Part shown: one piece after another, positions 31,475 to 39,042 of the stretch | Layout of the letters: each line of letters begins with the position of its first letter | How positions within the stretch are numbered: position 1 is the stretch's first letter | NCBI GenBank assembly: GCA_021804565.1 | Contig: JAJZHK010000006.1 | Span: 1-64,000 of the forward strand | Reading direction: 5' to 3' | Length of the DNA: 64,000 nucleotides | From: Pseudomonadota bacterium | Lineage (GTDB): Bacteria; Pseudomonadota; Gammaproteobacteria; Pseudomonadales; Moraxellaceae | The notes under the pieces: generated by a model | Seen by the model: only the letters and a program-made list of their open reading frames with translations | What the model was told of the DNA's origin: nothing | Databases searched by the model: none | Program-made: the position numbers and the translations under genes

Positions 31475-32482
31475 ATGAAGTCGATTCTCGTGAAGGTGGC
31501 CGGCCTCGGCTTGGCCATGGGTGTGACTTTGAGTGGCCAGGCGGTGGCGGCCAGCAACACCTTGTGTGTTTTCGATATCCTGGGTACACAAGGAAGTGTG
31601 TTCTCGCAGATGCAGGACTACAAGCTGCAAGCCGCCAAATGGGGTGACACCCTGACCCTCAAGCCCTATACGGACGAACGTATCGCGGCCGAGGACTTCA
31701 AGGCCGGACAGTGCGACGGTGTCGTGCTCACCGGTCTGCGGGCGCGTCAGTTTGACAGCTTCACCGGCAGTGTCGACTCGGTCGGTGCGGTGGTCAGCTA
31801 TGACCAGTTGCGTGAAGTGGTCGATTACCTGGCCAAGCCGAGCATGGCCAAGTACATGATCAAGAATGGCTTTGAAGTGGCAGGAATCTCGCCCATGGGC
31901 GCGGCCTACCTGTTCGTCAATGACCGTTCGATCAACAACGTCTCCAAGCTGGCTGGCAAACGTATCGGCGTGCTCGACTACGACAAGGCGCAGGCCAAGC
32001 TGGTGCAGCAGGTGGGGGCGCAGCCGGTGGCCTCGGACATCACCAACTTCGCCGGCAAGTTCAACAATGGCTCGGTCGACATCGTCGCTGCCCCTGCCGT
32101 GGCCTTCAAGCCGCTCGAGCTCTACAAGGGCCTGGGTACGCGCGGTGCCATTCCCAACTTTCCGCTGGCGCAGCTGACGGTGCAGATCGTCATCCGTCCG
32201 GACAAGTTCCCGGCCGGCTATGGTCAGCGCTCGCGCGAGTACGTGGCCAGCCGCTTTGACAACACCCTCGCGGTGATCAAGCGTGCTGAAGCCGGTATCG
32301 ATGCGAAGTACTGGATGGAGCTGCCGGCGGCGGACAAGGAGAAGTACGTGGCGATGCTGCGGCAGTCACGTATCGCCCTGACCAAAGACGGCATTTACGA
32401 CAAACAGTCCATGCACTTTCTGAAAGTGCTGCGCTGCCACGACAAGCCGAGTGCGGCAGAGTGCGCTGAGAACCTCGAGTAA
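31475..32482 (+). CDS. AdeT-like periplasmic solute-binding protein
   Basis: A 335-residue protein with a clear signal peptide (cleavage near AVA-ASN, about residue 26). The mature part starts LCVFDILGTQGSVFSQMQDYKLQAAKWG, and the two-lobed binding-protein pattern with KLAGKRIGVLDYDKAQAKLVQQVG resembles the AdeT1/AdeT2 family of Acinetobacter, annotated variously as solute-binding or efflux-associated. Substrate unknown. It sits 58 bases after the lipoprotein gene and ends at a strong terminator, so the two probably form a bicistronic unit without a permease. Confidence 0.7.
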   Translation: MKSILVKVAGLGLAMGVTLSGQAVAASNTLCVFDILGTQGSVFSQMQDYKLQAAKWGDTLTLKPYTDERIAAEDFKAGQCDGVVLTGLRARQFDSFTGSVDSVGAVVSYDQLREVVDYLAKPSMAKYMIKNGFEVAGISPMGAAYLFVNDRSINNVSKLAGKRIGVLDYDKAQAKLVQQVGAQPVASDITNFAGKFNNGSVDIVAAPAVAFKPLELYKGLGTRGAIPNFPLAQLTVQIVIRPDKFPAGYGQRSREYVASRFDNTLAVIKRAEAGIDAKYWMELPAADKEKYVAMLRQSRIALTKDGIYDKQSMHFLKVLRCHDKPSAAECAENLE

Positions 32483-32511
32483 GTCCTGCTCGCGCTTCGA
32501 TGCTGAGCAGC

Positions 32512-32539
32512 AACCCCCGGATCTTCCGGGGGTTTTTTT
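32512..32539 (+). terminator. Intrinsic terminator of the binding-protein operon
   Basis: AACCCCCGGA-TCT-TCCGGGGGTT is a perfect 10-bp stem followed by a T-run. The opposite flank lacks T residues in the minus direction, so it works mainly for the plus-strand operon. Confidence 0.93.
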
Positions 32540-32543
32540 ATGC

Positions 32544-33182
32544 TTACTTCTTCTTGGCTGCCATCTCGGCCATCTTCTTGTCGTAGGCGCTGGCCTCGAT
32601 CGCTTCGACGGTGATATGGACATCGAGATCGTCGCTGACCATGGGCACGTAGGCGCTCATGCCGAAGTCACTGCGCTTGAGGGTAGTGCTGGCGTCAAAG
32701 CCGGCTGCCGGAGCGTTGTTGTAGAAGGGGTGGGCTCCGATCTTGTTGGCGTGGGCGTGCAGGACGACGTCCTTGGCGATGCCATTGACGGTCAGCACAC
32801 CATGCAGATCAAAGGTCCGGGCATCCTTGTTGATGTGGTCCATGCCGGTGCTTTTGAAGGTGATCGTCGGGAACTTTTGTGTCTTGAAGAAGTCGCCGCT
32901 GTCGATCAGGTGTTCGTTGAGGGCCGGCACATAGGTGTCGAGCGACTTGACCGGGATCACGACGTTCACGGTCGACAGCTCAGGATGATCCTGATTGCCA
33001 TCGATGGTCCCGGTGACATCGGTGAAGTCGGCGCCAGGGCTTGAGAAGCCTACATGCTGCCAGGTGAAGCGCACCTGGGTGTGCCAGGGGTCGAGCTTGT
33101 AGTGGATGATTTGATCGGCATTGCTGGTGGCGCAGGCCGCGGCCAGGGCAGAGCCGAGGATCATGGCAGATAAAATACGCAT
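32544..33182 (-). CDS. YceI-family periplasmic lipid-binding-like protein
   Basis: A 212-residue secreted protein with a signal peptide (about residues 1–22). The mature domain reads YKLDPWHTQVRFTWQHVGFSSPGADFTDVTGTI and later KFPTITFKSTGM and LTVNGIAKDVVLHA, all diagnostic of the YceI lipocalin-like fold that binds polyisoprenoids in some members. The C-terminus is a lysine-rich tail. The ATG at 33182 with GGAG upstream gives a normal signal sequence; a longer reading from 33293 adds 37 residues without support. Function unknown. Confidence 0.88.
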   Translation of the reverse strand: MRILSAMILGSALAAACATSNADQIIHYKLDPWHTQVRFTWQHVGFSSPGADFTDVTGTIDGNQDHPELSTVNVVIPVKSLDTYVPALNEHLIDSGDFFKTQKFPTITFKSTGMDHINKDARTFDLHGVLTVNGIAKDVVLHAHANKIGAHPFYNNAPAAGFDASTTLKRSDFGMSAYVPMVSDDLDVHITVEAIEASAYDKKMAEMAAKKK

Positions 33183-33458
33183 AGCGAACTCCAAGATGGT
33201 TGGGTGCTTCAGTCTTGATGTGTTGCCTGTGGCCACAGTCCTGCTTGCCATCGCTGTGGCGTTTGAATAGTAGCAAAGTTTGCCGGCCCGCAAAGGCGAG
33301 GGGACACCGATGGGTGGCGCCCAGCGCGCTGTCCATAAAGATAAAAGATGTAGATAATCAAGATGTTATCCGCGTTTTGGGGGGATTATTCGCATCGTTG
33401 GCAGTTTGCTCAAACACTGTCGTCATAGGAGCAACAATTGCCGGGAGCACGATGCAGC
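33183..33458. other. Non-coding stretch between yceI and the rnpB promoter
   Basis: About 275 bases without a convincing gene. The first part contains the yceI upstream region (minus-strand TACTAT near 33272 as a possible −10). A plus-strand open frame of 94 codons crosses it but has no ribosome-binding site and runs into the rnpB promoter, so I do not call it. Confidence 0.5.
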
Positions 33459-33487
33459 TTGCCTTGTCCGCGGGAACTGCGTAATCT
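33459..33487 (+). promoter_or_regulatory. rnpB promoter
   Basis: TTGCCT and TAATCT with a 17-base spacer place the start point at about 33494, exactly the predicted 5' end of the RNase P RNA. The GC-rich discriminator GCCGCG is typical of stable-RNA promoters. Confidence 0.75.
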
Positions 33488-33493
33488 GCCGCG

Positions 33494-33845
33494 GCGAGTC
33501 GGCCGGACAGTCGCCGCCAGCGATGGGGGAGGAAAGTCCGGGCTCCACAGGGCAAGGTGCCAGGTAACGCCTGGGCGGCGCAAGCCGACGGAAAGTGCCA
33601 CAGAAAATATACCGCCTAAGCCGCTTCGGTGGCCGGTAAGGGTGAAAAGGTGCGGTAAGAGCGCACCGCACACGTGGTAACACGGCGTGGCAGGGAAAAC
33701 CCCACCGGGAGCAAGACCAAATAGGAACCCGATCGCGTGGCCCGCGCGGGGTTCGGGTAGGTTGCTTGAGCTTGCGAGTGATCGCCGGCCTAGATGAATG
33801 ACTGTCCTCGACAGAACCCGGCTTACAGGCTGACTCGCACCTTTC
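33494..33845 (+). ncRNA. rnpB: RNase P RNA (type A)
   Basis: The catalytic RNA that matures tRNA 5' ends. Recognised by GGAGGAAAGTCCGGGCTCC, GGTAACGCC, AAGGGTGAAA, GTGCGGTAAGAGCGCACCGC, GCAAGACCAAATAGGAA, and the 3' CCTAGATGAATGACTGTC and ACAGAACCCGGCTTA. The ends close by pairing of GCGAGTCGGCC (33494–33504) with GGCTGACTCGC (33828–33838). At about 350 nt it is slightly shorter than the 377-nt E. coli RNA. rnpB upstream of mraZ is typical of Pseudomonadales. Confidence 0.97.
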
Positions 33846-33908
33846 ACCCCTGCGCTGTGGCGTATTTCCCACATCGAAAATTCTGTCTTCTCGACGGCTT
33901 ATAACTAA

Positions 33909-33961
33909 AAATCATGTACTTCCAGAAAGGGCATTAAGAGCCCATTGCAAGTGCATGATTT
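33909..33961. repeat. Nested AT-rich hairpin between rnpB and mraZ
   Basis: AAATCATGTACTT (33909–33921) and AAGTGCATGATTT (33949–33961) form 13-base arms with a single wobble. Between them GGGC (33929–33932) and GCCC (33940–33943) form an inner stem. Flanking A and T runs and low GC content contrast with the surroundings. It lies about 65 bases beyond the rnpB 3' end. It could be a late terminator, a small structured RNA or an element remnant; the sequence does not decide. Confidence 0.6.
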
Positions 33962-34054
33962 ATAAGGCTGCTTTTCAGTTGCGCATCCATTCTCCACAAG
34001 ATAAGTTCTTGTTTTATATCGATATTCACCGCCTTTGCCGGGGTCTCTGTGGCA

Positions 34055-34083
34055 TTGACGCTCCGGCGATGCCTGCCTATAGT
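34055..34083 (+). promoter_or_regulatory. mraZ promoter of the dcw cluster
   Basis: TTGACG and TATAGT with a 17-base spacer form a strong sigma-70 promoter; start predicted near 34090, immediately before the MraZ repeats. Confidence 0.8.
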
Positions 34084-34092
34084 GATGCAAAG

Positions 34093-34127
34093 TGGGGCTT
34101 TGTGTTGAATTGTGGGATTTTCCGGTG
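34093..34127. promoter_or_regulatory. MraZ operator: four 10-bp-spaced TGGGN-type repeats
   Basis: TGGGG (34093), TGTTG (34103), TGGGA (34113) and CGGTG (34123) recur exactly every ten bases, separated by 5-base spacers. MraZ is known to bind TGGGN direct repeats with 5-base spacers in its own promoter. The first and third repeats match the consensus; the second and fourth are degenerate. The last reaches the ribosome-binding site GAGG (34127–34130). Confidence 0.7.
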
Positions 34128-34136
34128 AGGTAAGGC

Positions 34137-34592
34137 GTGTTCAGGGGCTATGACGAACTCAATATGGACGCCAAGGGACGGGTCGGCTTACCTAGCCGCT
34201 ACCACCAGCGCGTCGAGCAGGGCTGTGAGGGCCGTTTCGTCCTCACCGTCGACCTGCGTGAGTCCTGCCTGGCGCTCTACCCTTTGCCCGAGTGGGAAAA
34301 AATTGAGGCCCAGTTCAATGCCTTGCCCAGCTCGGATCCGTCGCTGGCCCTGCTCAAACGGCGCATCCTCGGTTATGCCACCGAGCTGCAGCTCGACAGT
34401 GCGCACCGTTTGCTGATCAGCCCGGAGCTGCGCCAGTTTGCTCACCTCGACAAATGCGTCGTGCTCGCCGGTCAAGGCAAGAAGTGCGAGTTGTGGGACA
34501 AGGCGGCGTGGGATGCGATGAGCGCCAAGGCTCAGGAAGCCGACTTCTCGGCGGCGCATCTGGCCCAGGCCATCGACAGGCTGGCGCTCTGA
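34137..34592 (+). CDS. mraZ: Transcriptional regulator MraZ
   Basis: A 151-residue protein with two SpoVT/AbrB-like domains, each with the DxKGR-like pattern (LNMDAKGRVGLPSRY near 8–22 and LQLDSAHRLLISPELR near 82–97). It represses the division and cell-wall cluster that it heads. Starts at GTG (34137) with GAGG six bases upstream; the N-terminus VFRGYDELNMD matches homologues. The candidate operator lies directly before it. rsmH starts two bases after the stop. Confidence 0.95.
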   Translation: MFRGYDELNMDAKGRVGLPSRYHQRVEQGCEGRFVLTVDLRESCLALYPLPEWEKIEAQFNALPSSDPSLALLKRRILGYATELQLDSAHRLLISPELRQFAHLDKCVVLAGQGKKCELWDKAAWDAMSAKAQEADFSAAHLAQAIDRLAL

Positions 34593-34593
34593 G

Positions 34594-35529
34594 ATGGACG
34601 GCCCAGGACACAAGGCGGTGCTCGCAGAAGAGGCCGTCGACGCCGTATTGACCCGCCTCGATGGCTGCTACATCGACGCCACCTTCGGTCGTGGTGGGCA
34701 CAGTCGGCGTTTGCTGGCGCGCCTTGCCGCCGAGGCGCACCTGCTGGTCATCGATCGTGACGCCCAGGCCATCGCCGAGGCACGAAAGCTGGCCACCGAA
34801 GATCAACGGGTGCAGGTCGAGCACGCCAGTTTCAGCGAACTGAGCGCCCTGCTGCAGCGTTACCAGGATGGGCAGCCGGTGGATGGCATCCTCATCGATC
34901 TGGGGGTGTCTTCGCCGCAGCTGGACGAGGCGGAGCGTGGCTTCAGCTTTCAGGTGGATGGACCCTTGGATATGCGTATGGATCAGGGACAGGCACTCGA
35001 TGCGGCAGGGTTTCTGGCAGGGGTTGAGGCCGAGGAACTCGAACGCGTGCTGCGCGAGTATGGCGAGGAGCGCTACGCCCGCCGTATCGCCCGGGCGATC
35101 ATCGCCGCGCGCCAGGAGCAGCCGCTGACGCGCACCCTGCAGCTGGCGGATATCGTCAAGTCTGCCCATCCTGCCTGGGAACGACACCATCACCCGGCCA
35201 CCCGCACCTTTCAGGCGCTGCGCCTGCGTATCAATGAAGAGTTGCGCGAGATCGAACAGGTCTTGCCGCAGGCCATCGCTGCCCTGGCACCAGGCGGCCG
35301 ACTGGCGGTGATCAGCTTTCACTCCCTGGAAGACCGTCTGGTCAAACGCGCCTTGCAGGCGGCGACACGCGGTGTCGAGGAAGTATTGCCGCGCGGTCTG
35401 CCGGTACGGCCGCAGTTCACGCCGCCTTGCATGCGCGAAGTGATACGCCAGCAGGCCGCCACAGATGAAGAAGTCGCGCTCAATCCGCGGGCGCGTTCGG
35501 CACGCCTGCGCGTGGCGGAGAAGCTGTGA
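34594..35529 (+). CDS. rsmH: 16S rRNA m4C1402 methyltransferase RsmH (MraW)
   Basis: Methylates N4 of C1402 in the ribosomal P site. The 311-residue enzyme shows HKAVLAEEAVDAV, the SAM motif IDATFGRGGHSRRLL, the LIDLGVSSPQLDEAERGFSFQ block with DGPLDMRMD, and FHSLEDRLVK near the end. All are intact. It overlaps ftsL by one base. Confidence 0.96.
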   Translation: MDGPGHKAVLAEEAVDAVLTRLDGCYIDATFGRGGHSRRLLARLAAEAHLLVIDRDAQAIAEARKLATEDQRVQVEHASFSELSALLQRYQDGQPVDGILIDLGVSSPQLDEAERGFSFQVDGPLDMRMDQGQALDAAGFLAGVEAEELERVLREYGEERYARRIARAIIAARQEQPLTRTLQLADIVKSAHPAWERHHHPATRTFQALRLRINEELREIEQVLPQAIAALAPGGRLAVISFHSLEDRLVKRALQAATRGVEEVLPRGLPVRPQFTPPCMREVIRQQAATDEEVALNPRARSARLRVAEKL

Positions 35530-35855
35530 TGAATGACCGTCTCTCCACCCTGCAGCAGGCTTGGCGGGATGTGCTGGCCTGGCGACCGAGCCTGGCGCAG
35601 CTGGTGGTGGCGGCGCTGTTCATCGCCGTGCTGGTCAATGCGGTGGCGGTATGCTACAGCACCTTTCGGGTGCGGCAGAGCTTGGCATACCTGCAGAGTC
35701 TGGAAGCGCAGCGCGACCAGATGCAGGCGCAGTGGACGCAGCTGCTGCTCGAGGAGCACGCCTGGGGCTCCTTTACCCGCATCGGCATGCAGGCGCAGTT
35801 GCAGCTGCATATGCACGATCCGGCTCCTGAAGCGATCAATATGGTGCGGCCATGA
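35529..35855 (+). CDS. ftsL: Cell division protein FtsL
   Basis: A 108-residue bitopic membrane protein of the FtsQLB divisome complex: a short cytoplasmic N-terminus with WRPSLAQLVV, one transmembrane helix (about 24–44) and a periplasmic leucine-zipper-like coiled coil (QSLAYLQSLEAQRDQMQAQWTQLLLEE). The short ATG form at 35529 overlaps the rsmH stop (TGATG); a GTG directly before it is an alternative. It is identified by topology and position more than by sequence. Overlaps ftsI as ATGA. Confidence 0.9.
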   Translation: MNDRLSTLQQAWRDVLAWRPSLAQLVVAALFIAVLVNAVAVCYSTFRVRQSLAYLQSLEAQRDQMQAQWTQLLLEEHAWGSFTRIGMQAQLQLHMHDPAPEAINMVRP

Positions 35856-37591
35856 GGGTGCCTAAGCCGGCTACGCCGCGCGGCGCTGCAGCACGCGCCA
35901 CGCCTGCCCTGCGCATGGGCATGGTGGTCCTGAGCTTTCTGGCGCTGGTCCTGCTGTTGTGGGCACGTATGCTGCAGCTGACCTTGCTCGACCAGAAGTT
36001 CCTGCGCCAGCAGGGTGACCAGCGGGCTTCGCACCTGGAGAATGTCGCCGCCTCACGCGGCATCATCCGTGATCGCCTGGGCAACCCCCTGGCGGTCAGC
36101 TCCCCGGTGGTCTCGCTGTGGGTCAATCCGCGTCAGCTCAGCGCCAATAGCGATGACATGCTCGAGGTGGCGGCGCAGTTGCACCTCGATGCCCGTGAAT
36201 GGCAAAGCCGCCTGCAGCACAACGCCGGCCGTGAGTTCATGTACGTGCAGCGTGATATGGATCCCTCACAGGCCCGCGCGCTGCTCGATCAGGAGGTGCC
36301 CGGGCTGTACGGCCAGAGCGAGTACCAGCGCTTCTACCCGGAAGGCGAACCCTACGCCCAGGTCATCGGTTTCACCAATATCGACGATCGCGGCAGCGAT
36401 GGTCTGGAGCTGGCCTATGAGCACAGCCTCAGCGGCCGGCCGGGTGAGCGCCGTGTCCTCACCGACCTGAAAGGGCGGCAGATCCGTGACGTTGCGATGC
36501 TCAAAGCCGCTGTCGATGGCCACGATCTCGACCTCAGCCTCGACAGTCGCGCGCAGTTTTTGCTGTATCGCGATCTCGCCGCCCAGGTCATGGCGCAAGG
36601 GGCGCGCTCAGGCATGGCAGTGGCCCTCGACGTGCAAACCGGTGAGGTGCTGGCCATGGTCAGCGTGCCTTCCTACAACCCCAATAATCGCGCGCATCTG
36701 ACGATGGAGCAGTTGCGTAACCGGGTGCTGACCGACAGTTTTGAGCCGGGCTCGACGATGAAGCCCTTTACCATCGCCGCCGCGCTCGAAAGCGGTCGCT
36801 TCAACCCCCACAGCATGTTCGACACCCGCCCAGGCAGCATGATGGTGGGCAATCATGTCATCCACGACGATGCGGACAATGGGGTCATCGACATGACCGG
36901 CATCCTCACCAAATCCAGCAATATCGGTGCCAGTCAGATCGCCCTGGCCCTGCCTCCCGAGACCCTGCCGGCGATGTTCCGGCGCCTCGGCTTTGGCGCC
37001 ACGACGCAAAGCGGTTTTCCCGGAGAAAGCAGCGGACGTTTGCCGTCCAGCCGTCTGTGGAAGCCCATCGGCCTGGCGCATATGGCTTTTGGCTATGGCG
37101 AATCGGTGACGCTCCTGCAGCTGGCGCGCGCCTACGCCGCCATCGCCGACGGTGGCATCCTCCACCCGGTTACTTTCTTGCTGCAGCGCGGACCGGTGCC
37201 CGGGGTGCGGGTGCTCGATGCCCATCTTTGCAGTCAGATCATCAGCATGCTGGAAACCGTGGTGGAGCCCGGGGGGACGGCGACGCAGGCGCAGGTGCCC
37301 GGTTATCTGGTCGCCGGCAAGACCGGCACCGTCCATAAGGTTGTCAATGGCAGCTACTCGAGCGACCAGTATCGCGGCCTCTTCGTCGGCATGGCGCCGG
37401 CCAGCGCACCGCGCGTCGTTCTGGCCGTCATGATCGATACCCCCACCCAGGGCAAGTACTTTGGTGGCCAGGTGGCCGCGCCGGTGTTTGCGCAGGCGAT
37501 GGGGGAGATCCTGCGCCTGCTCGACGTTGCGCCCGATCACAGTGCCGAGCACCTTGCCGACAGAAGCCAGCGTAGGGGAGGTGCAGGGTGA
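35852..37591 (+). CDS. ftsI: Septal peptidoglycan transpeptidase FtsI (PBP3)
   Basis: The class B penicillin-binding protein that crosslinks septal murein with FtsW. Of 579 residues, a cytoplasmic tail and one membrane anchor (about 22–42) precede the PBP dimerisation domain and the transpeptidase domain with nucleophile S301 in STMK (301–304), the SSN motif (355–357) and KTGT near 490. The GRxRDRxGxxLA-like ASRGIIRDRLGNPLAVS is typical. Overlaps murE as GTGA. Confidence 0.96.
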   Translation: MRVPKPATPRGAAARATPALRMGMVVLSFLALVLLLWARMLQLTLLDQKFLRQQGDQRASHLENVAASRGIIRDRLGNPLAVSSPVVSLWVNPRQLSANSDDMLEVAAQLHLDAREWQSRLQHNAGREFMYVQRDMDPSQARALLDQEVPGLYGQSEYQRFYPEGEPYAQVIGFTNIDDRGSDGLELAYEHSLSGRPGERRVLTDLKGRQIRDVAMLKAAVDGHDLDLSLDSRAQFLLYRDLAAQVMAQGARSGMAVALDVQTGEVLAMVSVPSYNPNNRAHLTMEQLRNRVLTDSFEPGSTMKPFTIAAALESGRFNPHSMFDTRPGSMMVGNHVIHDDADNGVIDMTGILTKSSNIGASQIALALPPETLPAMFRRLGFGATTQSGFPGESSGRLPSSRLWKPIGLAHMAFGYGESVTLLQLARAYAAIADGGILHPVTFLLQRGPVPGVRVLDAHLCSQIISMLETVVEPGGTATQAQVPGYLVAGKTGTVHKVVNGSYSSDQYRGLFVGMAPASAPRVVLAVMIDTPTQGKYFGGQVAAPVFAQAMGEILRLLDVAPDHSAEHLADRSQRRGGAG

Positions 37592-39042
37592 GCCGACGTC
37601 TGGGTGATTTCGTGGCGGCTGCCGAGCTGCCTGCCGGATGGGCCGAGATGCAGATCAGTGCCCTCTGTCAGGACAGCCGCAAGGTGGTGCCGGGGGCGGC
37701 CTTCGTCGCTCTGCCGGGCAGTCATGGCCACGGTCTCGACCATGTCCAGGACGCCTGCCGCCGTGGCGCCAGCCTGCTCATCATCGACGCCAGCGTGTCG
37801 GTGGACGTCGACCTGCCGCAGTTGCGCCTGGCCGGCCTGCCGTCACGGCTGAGTGCTCTGGCGGCCGCCTACTACGGTCATCCTGGCCAAGCCCTGGCGA
37901 CGACCGCGGTGACCGGCACCAATGGCAAGACCAGCTGTGCGCACCTGCTGGCGCAGGCCTGGCACGTGCTGGGCCGTACCGCCGGGGTGCTCGGCACCCT
38001 GGGCAATGGCGTCTGGGGTGGCTTGCAGCCGGGCACGCACACCACCGCTGACGCCATCTCCTTGCAGGAGCATCTGCTGCAGCTGCGCCAGGCCGGGGTC
38101 AGCCATCTGGCCATGGAGGCCAGCTCGCACGGTCTGCACCAGCACCGTATGGACGCCGTGCCCCTGCAATGCGCCGTCTTCACCAATCTGACCCGTGACC
38201 ATCTCGACTACCATCCCGACATGCAGCACTACGCCGATGCCAAGGCCCGCCTGTTCGGCTGGCCGCATCTGCAGCGGGCGGTGATCAATATCGATGACCC
38301 CTGGGCTGAGGTGATGCTCAAGGCCCTGGCCCCCTCGGTGTCCTGCCTGCGCTACGGGCAGGGCGAGCGCGCCGACATCCGGCTGCTGCAGGCGCAGACG
38401 ACACTGGCCGGTGTGAGCGGTGAACTGGCAACCCCCTGGGGGCCGGCGACGCTGCGCTCCTCTTTGCTCGGCGCCTTCAATCTGCACAACCTGCTCGCGG
38501 TGCTCGCCTGCCTGCTCGGCGAGGGCATCGACCTGGCCCGCGCTTTGGCGCTGATCGCCCGCCTGCAGCCGGTGGCTGGGCGTATGCAGACCTTGCAGCT
38601 GGCGGGCAAGCCCTTGGTGGTGGTGGACTACGCCCATACGCCTGACGCTTTGCTGCAGGTGCTGAAGTCCTTGCAGGCCCACCAGCAAAGCCGCCTGATC
38701 TGCGTCTTCGGCTGCGGTGGCGAGCGTGACCGCGGCAAGCGGCCGCTGATGACGGCCATCGCCTGTCAGCATGCCGACCAGGTCTGGCTGACCAGTGACA
38801 ACCCCCGCCACGAAGATCCCGCCCAGATCGTGATGGAGATGCAGGCCGGGGCGACGCAAGCCGTTCAGATCGAGCTCGACCGGGCTACAGCGATCGCCCA
38901 GGCGATCGCCCAGGCCGGTCCCGAGGACATCGTGCTGATCGCCGGCAAAGGCCATGAAACCTATCAGGACGTGGCCGGGGTGCGGCACGCATTCGACGAC
39001 CGCGAACATGCACGCGCAGCGCTGGAGACATGGACCGTATGA
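37588..39042 (+). CDS. murE: UDP-MurNAc-tripeptide synthetase MurE (meso-DAP adding)
   Basis: Adds the third stem-peptide residue in the cytoplasm. The 484-residue Mur ligase has the P-loop TGTNGKTS (109–116), the MEASSHGL segment and the DNPR motif (404–407), which specifies meso-diaminopimelate rather than lysine, as expected for a Gram-negative. The start is GTG overlapping ftsI; the stop overlaps the murF ATG as ATGA. Confidence 0.96.
   Translation: MSRRLGDFVAAAELPAGWAEMQISALCQDSRKVVPGAAFVALPGSHGHGLDHVQDACRRGASLLIIDASVSVDVDLPQLRLAGLPSRLSALAAAYYGHPGQALATTAVTGTNGKTSCAHLLAQAWHVLGRTAGVLGTLGNGVWGGLQPGTHTTADAISLQEHLLQLRQAGVSHLAMEASSHGLHQHRMDAVPLQCAVFTNLTRDHLDYHPDMQHYADAKARLFGWPHLQRAVINIDDPWAEVMLKALAPSVSCLRYGQGERADIRLLQAQTTLAGVSGELATPWGPATLRSSLLGAFNLHNLLAVLACLLGEGIDLARALALIARLQPVAGRMQTLQLAGKPLVVVDYAHTPDALLQVLKSLQAHQQSRLICVFGCGGERDRGKRPLMTAIACQHADQVWLTSDNPRHEDPAQIVMEMQAGATQAVQIELDRATAIAQAIAQAGPEDIVLIAGKGHETYQDVAGVRHAFDDREHARAALETWTV

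Noticed and set aside
31466-31560. Programmed frameshift or pseudogene in the lipoprotein/binding-protein region
   Set aside because: Both genes have intact frames, signal sequences and ribosome-binding sites; the 58-base gap is ordinary intergenic sequence.
33200-33484. A 94-codon plus-strand frame between yceI and rnpB
   Set aside because: No ribosome-binding site, no recognisable domain, and its 3' end covers the rnpB −35/−10 elements.
33410-33874. Two long minus-strand open frames (about 150 codons each) across the rnpB region
   Set aside because: They are antisense to a clear RNase P RNA; its conserved GC-rich helices keep antisense frames open. This is a known source of spurious protein annotations.
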